64,000 nucleotides of DNA. It comes from Pseudomonas sp. GD04091 (GTDB lineage: Bacteria > Pseudomonadota > Gammaproteobacteria > Pseudomonadales > Pseudomonadaceae). The translations under genes were made by a program, and so were the position numbers. Under the pieces are notes generated by a model. That model had not been told where the DNA came from, did no database searches, and worked only from the letters and a program-made list of their open reading frames with translations. Positions 51,748 to 61,290 of the stretch are shown here, piece by piece (positions within the stretch are counted from its first letter, which is position 1; each line of letters opens with the position of its first letter). Location: NCBI RefSeq assembly GCF_029836165.1, contig NZ_JAOEBG010000024.1, positions 1-64,000 of the forward strand, written 5' to 3'.

Positions 51748-52557
51748 TCAAACGGTGGCCTTGGCCGTCGGTTTGCGGTTGTAGGCCCACCAGATCAGGA
51801 AGATGCCGCCGAGAATCATCGGTACGCAGAGCAACTGACCCATGGTCAACCAGCCGAAGGCGATGTAGCCGAGCTGGGCGTCGGGTACCCGCACGAACTC
51901 CACGATGAAGCGGAAGATGCCGTAGAACAGCGCGAACATGCCGGACACGGCCATGGTCGGGCGCGGCTTGCGCGAGTACAGCCAGAGAATGACGAATAAT
52001 GCCACACCTTCGAGGGCGAACTGGTACAGCTGCGACGGGTGACGCGGCAGCTGCGCCGGGTCGCTGAACGGCGGGAACACCATCGCCCAGGGCACATCGG
52101 TGGCCTTGCCCCACAGTTCGGCGTTGATGAAGTTGCCGATGCGCCCGGCACCAAGGCCGATCGGCACCAGCGGCGCGACGAAGTCCATCAGCTCGAAGAA
52201 CGACTTGTTGTTGCGCTTGCCGAACCACAGCGCCGCCAGCATCACGCCGATGAAGCCGCCGTGGAACGACATGCCGCCCTTCCACACCTCGAAGATCAGC
52301 GTCGGGTTGGCCAGGTACTGGTGCAGGTCGTAGAACAGCACGTAGCCCAGGCGGCCGCCGACGATCACCCCCATCGACAGCCAGAACACCAGGTCGGAGA
52401 GTTTCTCGCGGGTCCAGGTGGGGTCGAAGCGGTTCAGCCGGCGCGAGGCCAGCAGCCACGCACCGCCGATGCCGATCAGATACATCAGGCCGTACCAGTG
52501 GATTTTCAGCGGTCCGAGGGCCACGGCCACGGGGTCGATCTGCGGGTAAGGCAGCAT
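51748..52557 (-). CDS. lgt: Prolipoprotein diacylglyceryl transferase
   Basis: A 269-residue inner-membrane enzyme with seven helices that attaches diacylglycerol to lipobox cysteines. The Lgt signature is GAGRIGNFINAELWGK; other conserved parts are HWYGLMYLIG (N terminus) and GGMSFHGGFIG. It precedes thyA, an arrangement common in gammaproteobacteria. Several lipoproteins in this window are its substrates. Confidence 0.95.
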   Translation of the reverse strand: MLPYPQIDPVAVALGPLKIHWYGLMYLIGIGGAWLLASRRLNRFDPTWTREKLSDLVFWLSMGVIVGGRLGYVLFYDLHQYLANPTLIFEVWKGGMSFHGGFIGVMLAALWFGKRNNKSFFELMDFVAPLVPIGLGAGRIGNFINAELWGKATDVPWAMVFPPFSDPAQLPRHPSQLYQFALEGVALFVILWLYSRKPRPTMAVSGMFALFYGIFRFIVEFVRVPDAQLGYIAFGWLTMGQLLCVPMILGGIFLIWWAYNRKPTAKATV

Positions 52558-52573
52558 GGTTATTCCTCTTGGT

Positions 52574-53356
52574 TCAAATCAGGAAGCTCAAGCCGACGCA
52601 GAACAGCAACGCGGCGAACAGACGCTTGAGCACGCGCGGCGACAGCTTGTGCGCCAGGCGCGCGCCGAAACGGGCAAAGAACATGCTGGTCACGGCGATG
52701 CCGACCAGCGCCGGCAGGTAGACGTAACCGACGCTGTGGGCCGGCAGGTGCGCATCGTGCCAGCCCAGCCACATGAAGCTCAGGGCGCTGGCCAGGGCGA
52801 TCGGCAGGCCGCAGGCCGACGAGGTGGCCACCGCCTGCTGCATCGGCAGGCTGCGCCAGGTCAGGAAGGGCACGGTCAGCGAGCCGCCACCGATGCCGAA
52901 GATCGCCGAAGCCCAGCCGATCACGCCACCCGCGGCGGTCAGGCCCGGCTTGCCAGGGATGCCACGGCTGGCCTTGGGTTTGAGGTCCAAAGCCATCTGC
53001 GCGGCGATCACCAGGGCGAACACGCCGATGATCTTCTGCAGCATCGGGCCCTGAATCAGCGAGGCGGTCTTGGCCCCGACCAGCGCTCCCAGCAGGATGC
53101 CGACGGTCATCCAGGCGAAGATCGGCCACTGCACGGCGCCCTTGCGCTGATGCTCGCGCACGGCGTTGATCGAGGTGAAGACGATGGTCGCCAGCGAGGT
53201 GCCCACCGCCAGGTGGGTCAGCACCGAGGGGTCGAAGCCCTGCAGGGTGAAGCTGAACACCAGTACCGGCACGATGATGATGCCGCCGCCGACGCCGAAC
53301 AGCCCGGCCAGTACGCCGGCGCAGGCCCCCAACAGCAGGTAGAGAGCGAATTCCAT
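52574..53356 (-). CDS. TSUP (TauE/SafE) family permease
   Basis: A 260-residue protein with about eight helices in two half repeats. The paired motifs are GLFGVGGGIIIVPVL and AIFGIGGGSLTVPFL, with LTHLAVGTSLATIVFTS between. TSUP proteins export or import sulfite, sulfonates or other anions. The substrate cannot be inferred. ATG 53356 gives MEFALYLLLGAC. It precedes lgt by 16 bases and may share its transcript. Confidence 0.9.
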   Translation of the reverse strand: MEFALYLLLGACAGVLAGLFGVGGGIIIVPVLVFSFTLQGFDPSVLTHLAVGTSLATIVFTSINAVREHQRKGAVQWPIFAWMTVGILLGALVGAKTASLIQGPMLQKIIGVFALVIAAQMALDLKPKASRGIPGKPGLTAAGGVIGWASAIFGIGGGSLTVPFLTWRSLPMQQAVATSSACGLPIALASALSFMWLGWHDAHLPAHSVGYVYLPALVGIAVTSMFFARFGARLAHKLSPRVLKRLFAALLFCVGLSFLI

Positions 53357-53487
53357 TCGTGGCCCCTGTGGAAAACAATCCGGCATGGTAACGGAAGCCA
53401 AGCCCGGCGCTCTAGTGAAGTCTGTGTCAGGTGATGGATCGCGGCCGGTGGCGCGGGTAGAGTGGCCGAAAACACAGGGGACAACCT

Positions 53488-54234
53488 ATGTGCCTGATCG
53501 TATTCGCCTGGCGGCCGGGGCATGCTCTGCCGCTGATCGTCGCGGCCAACCGCGACGAGTTCTACGCCCGCCCGACCCAGGCCCTGGCCGCCTGGGACGA
53601 TGCGCCGGGCGTGCATGCCGGGCGTGACCTGGAAGCCGGTGGCACCTGGCTGGGCGTCGGCCCGCAGGGGCGATTCGCGGCGCTGACCAATATCCGTGAT
53701 CCCGGACAACACCAGGGCCCGCGCTCGCGGGGCGAACTGGTGGCGGCGTATCTGCACGGCGAGCTGGGGGTCGAGGCCTATCTGGACCAGGTGGCCGGCC
53801 GCAGCGGCCAGTATTCGGGGTTCAACCTGCTGGTGGGCGACGGTCGGCGGCTGGGCTATCTGCACGCCCGCAGCGCTACGCCGCAGGTGCTGGCGCCAGG
53901 TGTCTACGGGCTCTCGAACGCGGGACTGGATACGCCATGGCCGAAGCTGCTCAAGGCGCGGGCGGGGCTGGAAAGGCTGCTTGAAACACCCGAGCCGCAG
54001 CAGCTTCTGGCGCTCCTGTCTGACGGCGAGCCGGCGGCGGAGGCGGAGCTGCCGGAGACAGGGGTAGGACTGGCCACCGAGAAACTGCTGTCGAGCGTGT
54101 TCATCGCCAGCCAGAACTACGGGACGCGGGCCAGCACGGTGCTGATCGTCGATGACCAGGGGCAGCGGCGGATGATCGAGCGCAGTTTCGGGCCGTTTGG
54201 CGGGCACCTGGGTGAGGTCAGCCTGGAGGTGTGA
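53488..54234 (+). CDS. NRDE (TANGO2) family protein
   Basis: A 248-residue cytoplasmic protein starting MCLIVFAWRPG with the family hallmark ANRDEFYARPTQAL. Other conserved parts are GGTWLGVGPQGRFAALTNIR and LLVGDGRRLGYLHA. It has an N-terminal nucleophile-like fold with Cys2 exposed after methionine removal. Eukaryotic TANGO2 is linked to heme or lipid handling, but no bacterial function is established to my knowledge. It stands alone, divergent from the TSUP gene. Confidence 0.87.
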   Translation: MCLIVFAWRPGHALPLIVAANRDEFYARPTQALAAWDDAPGVHAGRDLEAGGTWLGVGPQGRFAALTNIRDPGQHQGPRSRGELVAAYLHGELGVEAYLDQVAGRSGQYSGFNLLVGDGRRLGYLHARSATPQVLAPGVYGLSNAGLDTPWPKLLKARAGLERLLETPEPQQLLALLSDGEPAAEAELPETGVGLATEKLLSSVFIASQNYGTRASTVLIVDDQGQRRMIERSFGPFGGHLGEVSLEV

Positions 54235-54261
54235 TCGGACCTTATCGTGGGGCAATGCACC

Positions 54262-54298
54262 TTTGTGGGAGCGGGTTTGCTCCGCGATCAGGCTGACA
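54262..54298. repeat. Single REP element after the NRDE gene
   Basis: Reads TTGTGGGAGCGGGTTTGCTCC followed by GCGATCAGGCTGAC (quoted core GTGGGAGCGGGTTTGCTCC), a further subtype, between convergent genes. Confidence 0.6.
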
Positions 54299-54305
54299 CA
54301 GGCGA

Positions 54306-56585
54306 TCAGAGGGTCTTGTTCGCCCCTGGCCCGATCATCCGCGCCAGCCCGAGGTTCTTCAGCGCCAGCTGCAGCGAGCTGTGGATAACCTGCGGGTTGT
54401 CATGGCTCATGGCGTCGGCCAGCAGTTCCCTGGCCTTGCTCAGGTTGATCTGACGCAGCATCCACTTGACCTTCGGCAGGTTGGTGGCGTTCATCGACAG
54501 GCTGTCGAAGCCCATGGCCATCAGCAGGATCGCCGCCGCCGGGTCACCGGCCATCTCGCCGCAGATGCTCACCGGCTTGCCTTCTTCGTGGGCGACGCTG
54601 ACCACGGTCTGCAAGGCCTGCAGCACCGCCGGGTGCAGGTAGTCGTACAGGTCGGCGACCCGTGGGTTGTTGCGGTCGACCGCCAGCAGGTACTGGGTGA
54701 GGTCGTTGGAGCCGACCGAAAGGAAGTCCACCTGGCGTGCCAGCTCGCGGGTCTGGTACACGGCGGCGGGAATCTCCACCATCACCCCCACCGGCGGCAT
54801 CGGCACGTCGGTGCCTTCGTCACGCACCTCGCCCCAGGCGCGGTGGATCAGGTGCAGAGCTTCTTCCAGTTCGTGGATGCCGGAAATCATCGGCAGCAGG
54901 ATGCGCAGGTTGTTCAGGCCTTCGCTGGCCTTGAGCATGGCGCGGGTCTGCACCAGGAAGATTTCCGGGTGGTCGAGGGTGACGCGAATGCCGCGCCAGC
55001 CGAGGAACGGGTTCTCTTCCTTGATCGGGAAGTACGACAGCGACTTGTCGCCGCCGATGTCGAGGCTGCGCATGGTCACCGGCAGCGGATGGAAGGCCTG
55101 CAACTGTTCGCGGTAGATCGCCAGTTGCTCCTTCTCGCTGGGGAAGCGCTGGTTGATCATGAACGGCACTTCGGTGCGGTACAGGCCGACGCCCTCGGCG
55201 CCGCGCTGCTGGGCGCGGGCTACGTCGGCGAGCAGGCCGGTGTTGACCCACAGCGGCATGCGGTGGCCGTCCGGGGTGATGCACGGCAGCTCGCGCAGGG
55301 CGTCCAGGCCGCGGGCCAGCTGGCGTTCTTCCTCGACCACGTCGCTGTACTGTTTGCGCAGCACCTCGCCGGGGTTGGTGAACACCTCGCCCTTGTAGCC
55401 GTCGACGATCATCTCGATGCCGTCGGCCTTCGAATACGGCAGGTCGACCACGCCCATGACCGTGGGAATACCCATGGCCCTGGCGAGAATGGCCACATGG
55501 GAGTTGCCCGAGCCGAGCACCGAGACCAGGCCCACCAGTTTGCCTTCCGGCACTTCGCCGAGCATGGCCGGGGTCAGCTCTTCGCTGACCAGGATGGTGT
55601 TGTCCTGGTAGACCAGCGACTGCGAGCGCGCCTCCTGCAGGTAGGCGAGCAGGCGCCGGCCAAGATCCTTGACGTCGGAGGCACGCTCGCGCAGGTAGTC
55701 GTCGTCCATCAGCTCGAAACGGCTGACGTGTTCGCCGACCACCTGGCGCAGGGCGCCCTGTGCCCACTGGCCGGTCTTGATGACCTCGACCACCTCGCCG
55801 CCGAGGGCCGCGTCCTCGAGCATCATCAGGTACACGTCGAACAGCGCGCGTTCTTCGGGGCGCAGCTGGGTGGCGAGCTTGGCCGACAGCTTGCGCATGT
55901 CCTCGCGCACGCCCTCGAGGGCGTTGTTGAACAGCTTGAGTTCGTTGTCGATATCCTCGACGGTCCGGTCCGGCACCACCTCCAGGTCGGCGGGCGGCAG
56001 CATCACCACGGAGCGCCCGACGGCGGCGCCCGGCGAGCCCGGCACGCCGACGAAGCGGGCCTCCTGGATCCCCTTGCCCTGGCGGCCCAGGCCACGGATC
56101 GAACCGGTGGCCTCGGCGTGGGCGATGACCCCGGCGAGCTGGGCGCTCATGGTGACCAGGAAGGCTTCTTCGCCCTCGTCGAACTGGCGGCGCTCCTTCT
56201 GCTGGATGACCAGCACCCCGACCACACGGCGGTGGTGGATGATGGGAGCACCGAGGAAGGAGGCGAAGCGTTCTTCGCCGGTTTCGGCGAAGTAGCGGTA
56301 GCGGGGGTGGTCGGCGGCGTTCTCGAGGTTCAGCGGCTCCTCGCGGGTACCCACCAGGCCGACCAGGCCTTCGTTGGGGGCCATGCTGACCTTGCCGATG
56401 GAGCGCTTGTTCAGGCCTTCGGTGGCCATCAGCACGAAACGATTGGTGTCCGGATCGAGCAGGTAGACCGAGCAGACCTGGCTGCCCATGGCTTCCTTGA
56501 CGCGCAAGACAATGATACCCAACGCCGTCTTGAGATCTTTGGCGGAGTTCACTTCCTGGACGATCTTGCGCAGCGTATTGAGCAT
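54306..56585 (-). CDS. ptsP: Nitrogen-phosphotransferase enzyme I (EI-Ntr)
   Basis: A 759-residue protein. An N-terminal GAF domain (1-150) is followed by the enzyme I phosphotransfer domain and a PEP-binding barrel. The phosphorylated histidine is in GSGNSHVAILARAMG. The PEP-binding parts are GVGLYRTEVPFM, RSLDIGGDKSLSYF and SICGEMAGDP. It starts the PtsP-PtsO-PtsN relay that links nitrogen status to potassium, PHB and virulence traits. It lies 21 bases downstream of rppH in the same direction, a conserved pairing. Confidence 0.95.
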   Translation of the reverse strand: MLNTLRKIVQEVNSAKDLKTALGIIVLRVKEAMGSQVCSVYLLDPDTNRFVLMATEGLNKRSIGKVSMAPNEGLVGLVGTREEPLNLENAADHPRYRYFAETGEERFASFLGAPIIHHRRVVGVLVIQQKERRQFDEGEEAFLVTMSAQLAGVIAHAEATGSIRGLGRQGKGIQEARFVGVPGSPGAAVGRSVVMLPPADLEVVPDRTVEDIDNELKLFNNALEGVREDMRKLSAKLATQLRPEERALFDVYLMMLEDAALGGEVVEVIKTGQWAQGALRQVVGEHVSRFELMDDDYLRERASDVKDLGRRLLAYLQEARSQSLVYQDNTILVSEELTPAMLGEVPEGKLVGLVSVLGSGNSHVAILARAMGIPTVMGVVDLPYSKADGIEMIVDGYKGEVFTNPGEVLRKQYSDVVEEERQLARGLDALRELPCITPDGHRMPLWVNTGLLADVARAQQRGAEGVGLYRTEVPFMINQRFPSEKEQLAIYREQLQAFHPLPVTMRSLDIGGDKSLSYFPIKEENPFLGWRGIRVTLDHPEIFLVQTRAMLKASEGLNNLRILLPMISGIHELEEALHLIHRAWGEVRDEGTDVPMPPVGVMVEIPAAVYQTRELARQVDFLSVGSNDLTQYLLAVDRNNPRVADLYDYLHPAVLQALQTVVSVAHEEGKPVSICGEMAGDPAAAILLMAMGFDSLSMNATNLPKVKWMLRQINLSKARELLADAMSHDNPQVIHSSLQLALKNLGLARMIGPGANKTL

Positions 56586-56606
56586 GGCTCGGGGTGGACT
56601 CCGTCG

Positions 56607-57086
56607 TCAGTCGCGCGTCAGCAGGCGCGGGGCTAGCTCTTTCAGCGCGCGGCGGTACACCTCGCGCTTGAATGTCACCACCTGGCCCAGCGGATACCAG
56701 TAGCTGACCCAGCGCCAGCCATCGAATTCCGGTTTGCCAGTCAAGTCCATGCGCACCCGTTGCTCGTTGCTCACCAGGCGTAGCAGGAACCACTTCTGTT
56801 TCTGGCCGATGCACAGCGGTTGGCTGTGGGTGCGTACCAGACGCTGCGGTAAACGATAACGCAACCAGCCGCGGGTGCAGGCAAGAATTTCCACATCCTG
56901 GCGTTCCAGGCCCACTTCTTCGTTCAGCTCGCGGTACAGGGCATCTTCCGGCGTTTCGTCAGGGTTGATGCCACCCTGGGGAAACTGCCAGGCATCCTGG
57001 TTGATCCGCCGAGCCCATAGCACCTGCCCGGCATCATTCGTCAGAATGATCCCGACATTGGGGCGAAAACCATCCGGGTCGATCAC
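56607..57086 (-). CDS. rppH: RNA pyrophosphohydrolase RppH
   Basis: A 159-residue Nudix hydrolase that converts 5'-triphosphate RNA to monophosphate, triggering RNase E decay. The Nudix box is the GGINPDETPEDALYRELNEEVG region (core GGINPDE, RELNEEVG). The start is a GTG at 57086 giving MIDPDGFRPNVGI, the usual N terminus; the frame is open further upstream but that stretch has no homology. It is upstream of ptsP. Confidence 0.94.
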   Translation of the reverse strand: MIDPDGFRPNVGIILTNDAGQVLWARRINQDAWQFPQGGINPDETPEDALYRELNEEVGLERQDVEILACTRGWLRYRLPQRLVRTHSQPLCIGQKQKWFLLRLVSNEQRVRMDLTGKPEFDGWRWVSYWYPLGQVVTFKREVYRRALKELAPRLLTRD

Positions 57087-57352
57087 GGCAGCAACCTCGC
57101 AAACGCATGTCCCGGCATTGTTCCACAAAGCCTGCGAGCGCAGCAACGCGCCCGCCAAGCTTATCTGCGGCGAGGCGGGGACTCGGTATTGCGCGGGGCT
57201 CTCCCGTGGCGCGTTCGAGGTCCGGGATGGCCGCTACAGCGGACCTGGTCCCGGTATACCCGGTTTGCGTGAAGGCGAGGTGACGCGATTGCCAGGGGCA
57301 CGTCGTTTCGCTGCGCTGGAGAGGGGCGGGGCTGCGGGGCAGCCCGCGCAAG
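57087..57352. other. Gap between rppH and the DUF2269 gene
   Basis: About 270 bases holding the rppH-ptsP promoter region. There is a small hairpin at 57329-57345 (GGGCTGC/GCAGCCC). I find no gene with a plausible start and family resemblance. Confidence 0.5.
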
Positions 57353-57778
57353 CTAGATTGGCTTGGCGCCCATCAAGCCGGCGATGGAGAGGAAGCACAC
57401 GCCGCTGAACACCGCCAGCGCCAGGGTGAACCTCAAGCCCACCGCCTCGGCCTTGCGCAGCCGGTTCAGGCGTGCCACCAGCCACCACACGGCCAGTGCG
57501 CCAAACGTATAGATGATGCTGGAGGCCAGCACCCAGGTCTGTCCCAGCGGCCAGCCGATCAGGTGCACCAGCCACCAGCCGGTGAACGGCATGCTCACCA
57601 GGCACAGCCCCATCAGCAGCCAGACGAACACCAGCGGCCGGCGCAGCAGCTTGCCGTAGGCCTCGCTATCGCCCTTGCGCCGGGCGCGCCAGGTCCAGAT
57701 CGCCAGGCCCAGGGCGCCCAGCAGCAACAGGGCGGTGGCGAGGATGTGCAGGGTCTTGAGGGTGGTCAGGTGTTCCAT
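57353..57778 (-). CDS. DUF2269 family integral membrane protein
   Basis: A 141-residue protein with four hydrophobic helices (about 8-28, 47-66, 75-97, 113-135). The start ATG 57778 gives MEHLTTLKTLHILATALLL, with the early histidine pattern LKTLHILAT seen in DUF2269 proteins. Function is not known. The stop lies 266 bases before rppH on the same strand. Confidence 0.83.
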   Translation of the reverse strand: MEHLTTLKTLHILATALLLLGALGLAIWTWRARRKGDSEAYGKLLRRPLVFVWLLMGLCLVSMPFTGWWLVHLIGWPLGQTWVLASSIIYTFGALAVWWLVARLNRLRKAEAVGLRFTLALAVFSGVCFLSIAGLMGAKPI

Positions 57779-57865
57779 TTTGCGATCGTCCTTCTTGCTG
57801 ATGCCTTCATCGCGGGGCAAGTCGCATCGGCGCGCCGCCGCTCCCACGAGGTCGGTGTGCCGTGT

Positions 57866-59380
57866 TCAGCCCAAGAATAGCCGGTAAGCCGGGTTCTCGG
57901 TCTCGTCCCAGTATGGATAGCCGATCTTGGCCAGCGCCGCCGGCACCAGGTGGCGCTCGTCCTCCGGCACCTGCAGGCCGGCGACCACGCGGCCATCGGC
58001 GGCACCGTGGTTGCGGTAGTGGAACATCGAGATGTTCCAGCGCCCGCCCAGCTTGTTGAGGAAGTTGAACAGCGCCCCCGGCCGCTCCGGGAACTCGAAG
58101 CGCAGCACCATCTCGTCGCAGGCCCCGGCCGAATGGCCGCCGACCATGTGGCGGATGTGCAGCTTGGCCAGTTCGTTGTCGGTCAGGTCGGTGACCGGGA
58201 AGCCCTGCTCGGTCAGTTGCCGCACCAGTGCCGCGCGCGGATCGGTCTCCGGGTGGGTCTGCACGCCGACGAAGATGTGCGCCTCGTCGCAGGTGTGCTT
58301 GCGGTAGTTGAACTCGGTGATCTGGCGCTTGCCGATGGCCTCGCAGAAGGCCTTGAAGCTGCCCGGACGCTCGGGGATGGTCACGGCGATGATCGCCTCG
58401 CGCTTCTCGCCCAGTTCGGCGCGCTCTGCCACGTGGCGCAGGCGGTCGAAGTTGACGTTGGCCCCGGAGTCGATGGCCACCAGCGTCTGCCCGGCGACAC
58501 CCTTGAGCTCGACGTACTTCTTGATGCCCGCCACGCCCAATGCACCGGCAGGCTCGGTGATCGAGCGGGTATCGTCGTAGATATCCTTGATTGCCGCGCA
58601 GATCTCATCAGTGCTGACAGTGATCACCTCATCCACATGGTGACGGCAGATGTCGAAGGTATGCTGGCCGATCTGTGCCACCGCCACGCCGTCGGCGAAC
58701 AGCCCGACCTGTGGCAGCACCACGCGCTCACCCGCGGCCATGGCGGCCTGCAGGCAGTTGGAGTCGTCCGGCTCGACGCCGATCACCTTGATGTCCGGGC
58801 GCAGGTATTTCACGTAGGCGGCGATGCCGGCGATCAGCCCGCCGCCGCCGACCGGCACGAAGATCGCGTCCAGCTGGCCCGGGTGCTGACGCAGGATTTC
58901 CATGGCCACCGTGCCCTGGCCGGCGATGGTGTGCGGGTCGTCATAGGGATGGATGTAGACGAAGCCCTTCTCCTCCACCAGTTTCAGCGAGTAGGCCAGG
59001 GCTTCGGGGAACGAGTCGCCGTGCAGCACCACCTTGCCGCCACGGGAGCGCACGCCCTCGATCTTGATCTCCGGGGTGGTCTTGGGCATGACGATGGTGG
59101 CCTTGATGCCCAGCTCCCGGGCCGCCAGCGCCAGGCCCTGGGCGTGGTTGCCGGCCGAGGCGGTGACCACGCCACGGGCCAGTTCCTCGCGGCTCAACTG
59201 CGCCAGCTTGTTGTAGGCCCCGCGGATCTTGAACGAGAACACTGGCTGCAGGTCCTCGCGCTTGAGCAGGATCGTGTTGCCCAGACGCTTGCTCAGCTGC
59301 CCGGCGCTGTGCAGCGGGGTTTCGACGGCAACGTCGTAGACGCGCGAGGTGAGGATCTTCTTGACGTACTGTTCGAGCAT
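57866..59380 (-). CDS. ilvA: Biosynthetic threonine ammonia-lyase
   Basis: A 504-residue PLP enzyme that deaminates threonine to 2-oxobutanoate for isoleucine. The PLP lysine is in VFSFKIRGAYNKL, and the phosphate-binding glycine loop is PVGGGGLIAGI. The last 180 residues hold two ACT-like regulatory domains (from ALIAVTIPERPGSFK-type, here IIAVTIPERPGSFKAF, and VLRFEFPERPGALFNF), so isoleucine inhibition is expected. It is divergent from rpiA across 128 bases. Confidence 0.95.
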   Translation of the reverse strand: MLEQYVKKILTSRVYDVAVETPLHSAGQLSKRLGNTILLKREDLQPVFSFKIRGAYNKLAQLSREELARGVVTASAGNHAQGLALAARELGIKATIVMPKTTPEIKIEGVRSRGGKVVLHGDSFPEALAYSLKLVEEKGFVYIHPYDDPHTIAGQGTVAMEILRQHPGQLDAIFVPVGGGGLIAGIAAYVKYLRPDIKVIGVEPDDSNCLQAAMAAGERVVLPQVGLFADGVAVAQIGQHTFDICRHHVDEVITVSTDEICAAIKDIYDDTRSITEPAGALGVAGIKKYVELKGVAGQTLVAIDSGANVNFDRLRHVAERAELGEKREAIIAVTIPERPGSFKAFCEAIGKRQITEFNYRKHTCDEAHIFVGVQTHPETDPRAALVRQLTEQGFPVTDLTDNELAKLHIRHMVGGHSAGACDEMVLRFEFPERPGALFNFLNKLGGRWNISMFHYRNHGAADGRVVAGLQVPEDERHLVPAALAKIGYPYWDETENPAYRLFLG

Positions 59381-59508
59381 CGGAAAGCATCACTGGGCCG
59401 CGGGACAAGGGCTGGGAGTCTACCGCAGCGCTACGTCGGGCGACCACAGCAACGCCGCGGGAGCCGTTATACTAGGCCCTTTCCCGCCCTGCCCCTCCCG
59501 GAGCCCGC

Positions 59509-60183
59509 ATGACCCAGGACCAACTCAAACAGGCCGTCGCCCAGGCCGCCGTCGACCTCATCCTGCCGAAACTGGACGAGAAAAGCGTCGTCGGTGTCGG
59601 CACCGGCTCGACCGCCAACTTCTTCATCGACGCCCTGGCTCAGCACAAGACCGCCTTCGACGGCGCCGTCGCCAGCTCCGAGGCCACCGCCCAGCGCCTG
59701 AAGGGCCACGGCATCCCGGTCTACGAGCTGAACAGCGTCAGCGAGCTGGAGTTCTACGTGGACGGCGCCGACGAGAGCGACGCCCACCTCAACCTGATCA
59801 AGGGCGGCGGCGCGGCTTTGACGCGCGAGAAGATCGTCGCGGCCGTGGCCAAGACCTTCATCTGCATCGCCGACGCCAGCAAGCTGGTGCCGGTGCTGGG
59901 CGCATTCCCATTGCCGGTCGAGGTGATCCCGATGGCCCGCAGCCACGTGGCGCGTCAGCTGGTGAAGCTGGGCGGCGATCCGGTCTACCGCGAGGGCGTG
60001 GTGACCGACAACGGCAATGTCATCCTGGACGTGCATAACCTGCAGATCACCAACCCGGTGGAGCTGGAAAGCCAGATCAACGCCATCGTCGGCGTGGTCA
60101 CCAATGGCCTGTTCGCGGCGCGCCCGGCGGACGTACTGCTGCTGGGGACCGCCGAAGGCGTGAAGACCCTGAAGGCCGAGTAA
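59509..60183 (+). CDS. rpiA: Ribose-5-phosphate isomerase A
   Basis: A 224-residue enzyme of the pentose phosphate pathway. The phosphate loop is GVGTGSTANFFID; catalytic residues lie in VDGADESDAHLNLIKGGGAAL and EKIVA. Also conserved are the C-terminal DNGNVILDVHNL. The length matches E. coli (219). The gene order ilvA-rpiA divergent is standard for Pseudomonas. Confidence 0.95.
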   Translation: MTQDQLKQAVAQAAVDLILPKLDEKSVVGVGTGSTANFFIDALAQHKTAFDGAVASSEATAQRLKGHGIPVYELNSVSELEFYVDGADESDAHLNLIKGGGAALTREKIVAAVAKTFICIADASKLVPVLGAFPLPVEVIPMARSHVARQLVKLGGDPVYREGVVTDNGNVILDVHNLQITNPVELESQINAIVGVVTNGLFAARPADVLLLGTAEGVKTLKAE

Positions 60184-60210
60184 CCGCCAGCGAGGGCTGC
60201 GCCCTCGAAT

Positions 60211-60268
60211 CGCTGGCAAGCCAGCCCCACAGGATCCGCATTCCCCTGTGGGAGCTGGCTTGCCGGCG
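60211..60268. repeat. REP-type inverted repeat after rpiA
   Basis: CGCTGGCAAGCCAGCCCCACAGG-type left arm (core GGCAAGCCAGCCCCACAG) and inverse CTGTGGGAGCTGGCTTGCC, between convergent genes. It differs in sequence from the TAGGAGCGGCC family above. Confidence 0.75.
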
Positions 60269-60300
60269 AACACCGGCAAAGCCGGTGCCATCCTCCCCGA

Positions 60301-61200
60301 TCAAGGCTGCCTGAACACGTAGAACAGGTTCGGCTCGCTGACCAGATAGATGGTCCCGGCATCGTCCATCGCGATCCCCTCCGCCTGTGGCACCGTCTGC
60401 TTCAAGCCCTGGAATCCCTTGCGCAACGACAGGGTGCTCAGCGGCCGTCCTTTCACATCCAGCTCCAGCACCAGCCGTGACTCATCCGACAACGCCAGCA
60501 GATGCCCGCTGCGCTCGTCGAACTGCAGGCTGGAGAGATCCCGCACGAACAAGCGGCGGTCGCGCTTGCGGTCCTGCACCACATGCACGGCATAGGGCTT
60601 GTCGGGATTGTCGTGGGGGAAACCGTGCACCTCGTAGATCATCATCGGATCCCGCTCTTTGGCCACGAACAGGCGCTTGCCCGCCGAATCGTAGGCCAGG
60701 CCCTCGAATCCCTTGTTGCCATTGAGGCCGATCCCCAGTGACAGCTGCTCGGCATCGTTGGCATCGAGGAACAGCGTGTCATCGTCCAGGCGCACACGGA
60801 TCAGCCGTTGCTGGCGTTCGTCGGTGATCACGTAGCTGTTCGGCCCGACATACTCCACCGCTTCGGGGTCGCCGAAGCCGGTCAGCGGCACACGGCGCAG
60901 GATGCGCCCGTCCAGCGACAGCTCGATCAGCTCCGACCTGGCGTTGGTGACGGTGAACAGGGTCTTGCGGTCGGGGTCGTAGGTCAGCGCCGAGAGGTCA
61001 TCGTCCAGCCCATCGATGGGCTGGGCTTCGATCGCCACCTGATAACGGTCGAGACCGATGCTCTGCTCGGCCGGCTGCCACCAGGTCTTGAGGTTGAACC
61101 AGCCCCGCTCGAACAGTCGGAATTCATGCCCCGCCACGCCCAGAACGAGCAGGGGAACGAGGACGATGGCGGCAAGCAACAGTCGGAAGTGGCGGCGCAT
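60301..61200 (-). CDS. SdiA-regulated domain protein (copy 1)
   Basis: A 299-residue protein with one N-terminal helix (about 5-24, LLLAAIVLVPLLVLGVAG) and a beta-propeller-like periplasmic domain. Repeats such as LSALTYDPDRKTLFTVTNAR, GLAYDSAGKRLFVAKERD and EGIAMDDAGTIYLVSEPNLF are the SdiA-regulated (YjiK) pattern. It is similar in sequence to the next gene. Function unknown; an anchored lipid- or sugar-related enzyme is only a guess. Confidence 0.86.
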   Translation of the reverse strand: MRRHFRLLLAAIVLVPLLVLGVAGHEFRLFERGWFNLKTWWQPAEQSIGLDRYQVAIEAQPIDGLDDDLSALTYDPDRKTLFTVTNARSELIELSLDGRILRRVPLTGFGDPEAVEYVGPNSYVITDERQQRLIRVRLDDDTLFLDANDAEQLSLGIGLNGNKGFEGLAYDSAGKRLFVAKERDPMMIYEVHGFPHDNPDKPYAVHVVQDRKRDRRLFVRDLSSLQFDERSGHLLALSDESRLVLELDVKGRPLSTLSLRKGFQGLKQTVPQAEGIAMDDAGTIYLVSEPNLFYVFRQP

Positions 61201-61290
61201 GGAGACAGACTCGGCTTAAGGGGCACGCATCTAACCACTATCAACTGAAGCAAAGCTTAATGCCATCGTCAGAAATGGTTGAAGACAGCG

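Noticed and set aside
57087..57352. A gene between rppH and the DUF2269 gene
   Set aside because: Frames here are short, start without ribosome sites and show no recognisable motif. In some relatives other genes lie here, but not in this sequence.
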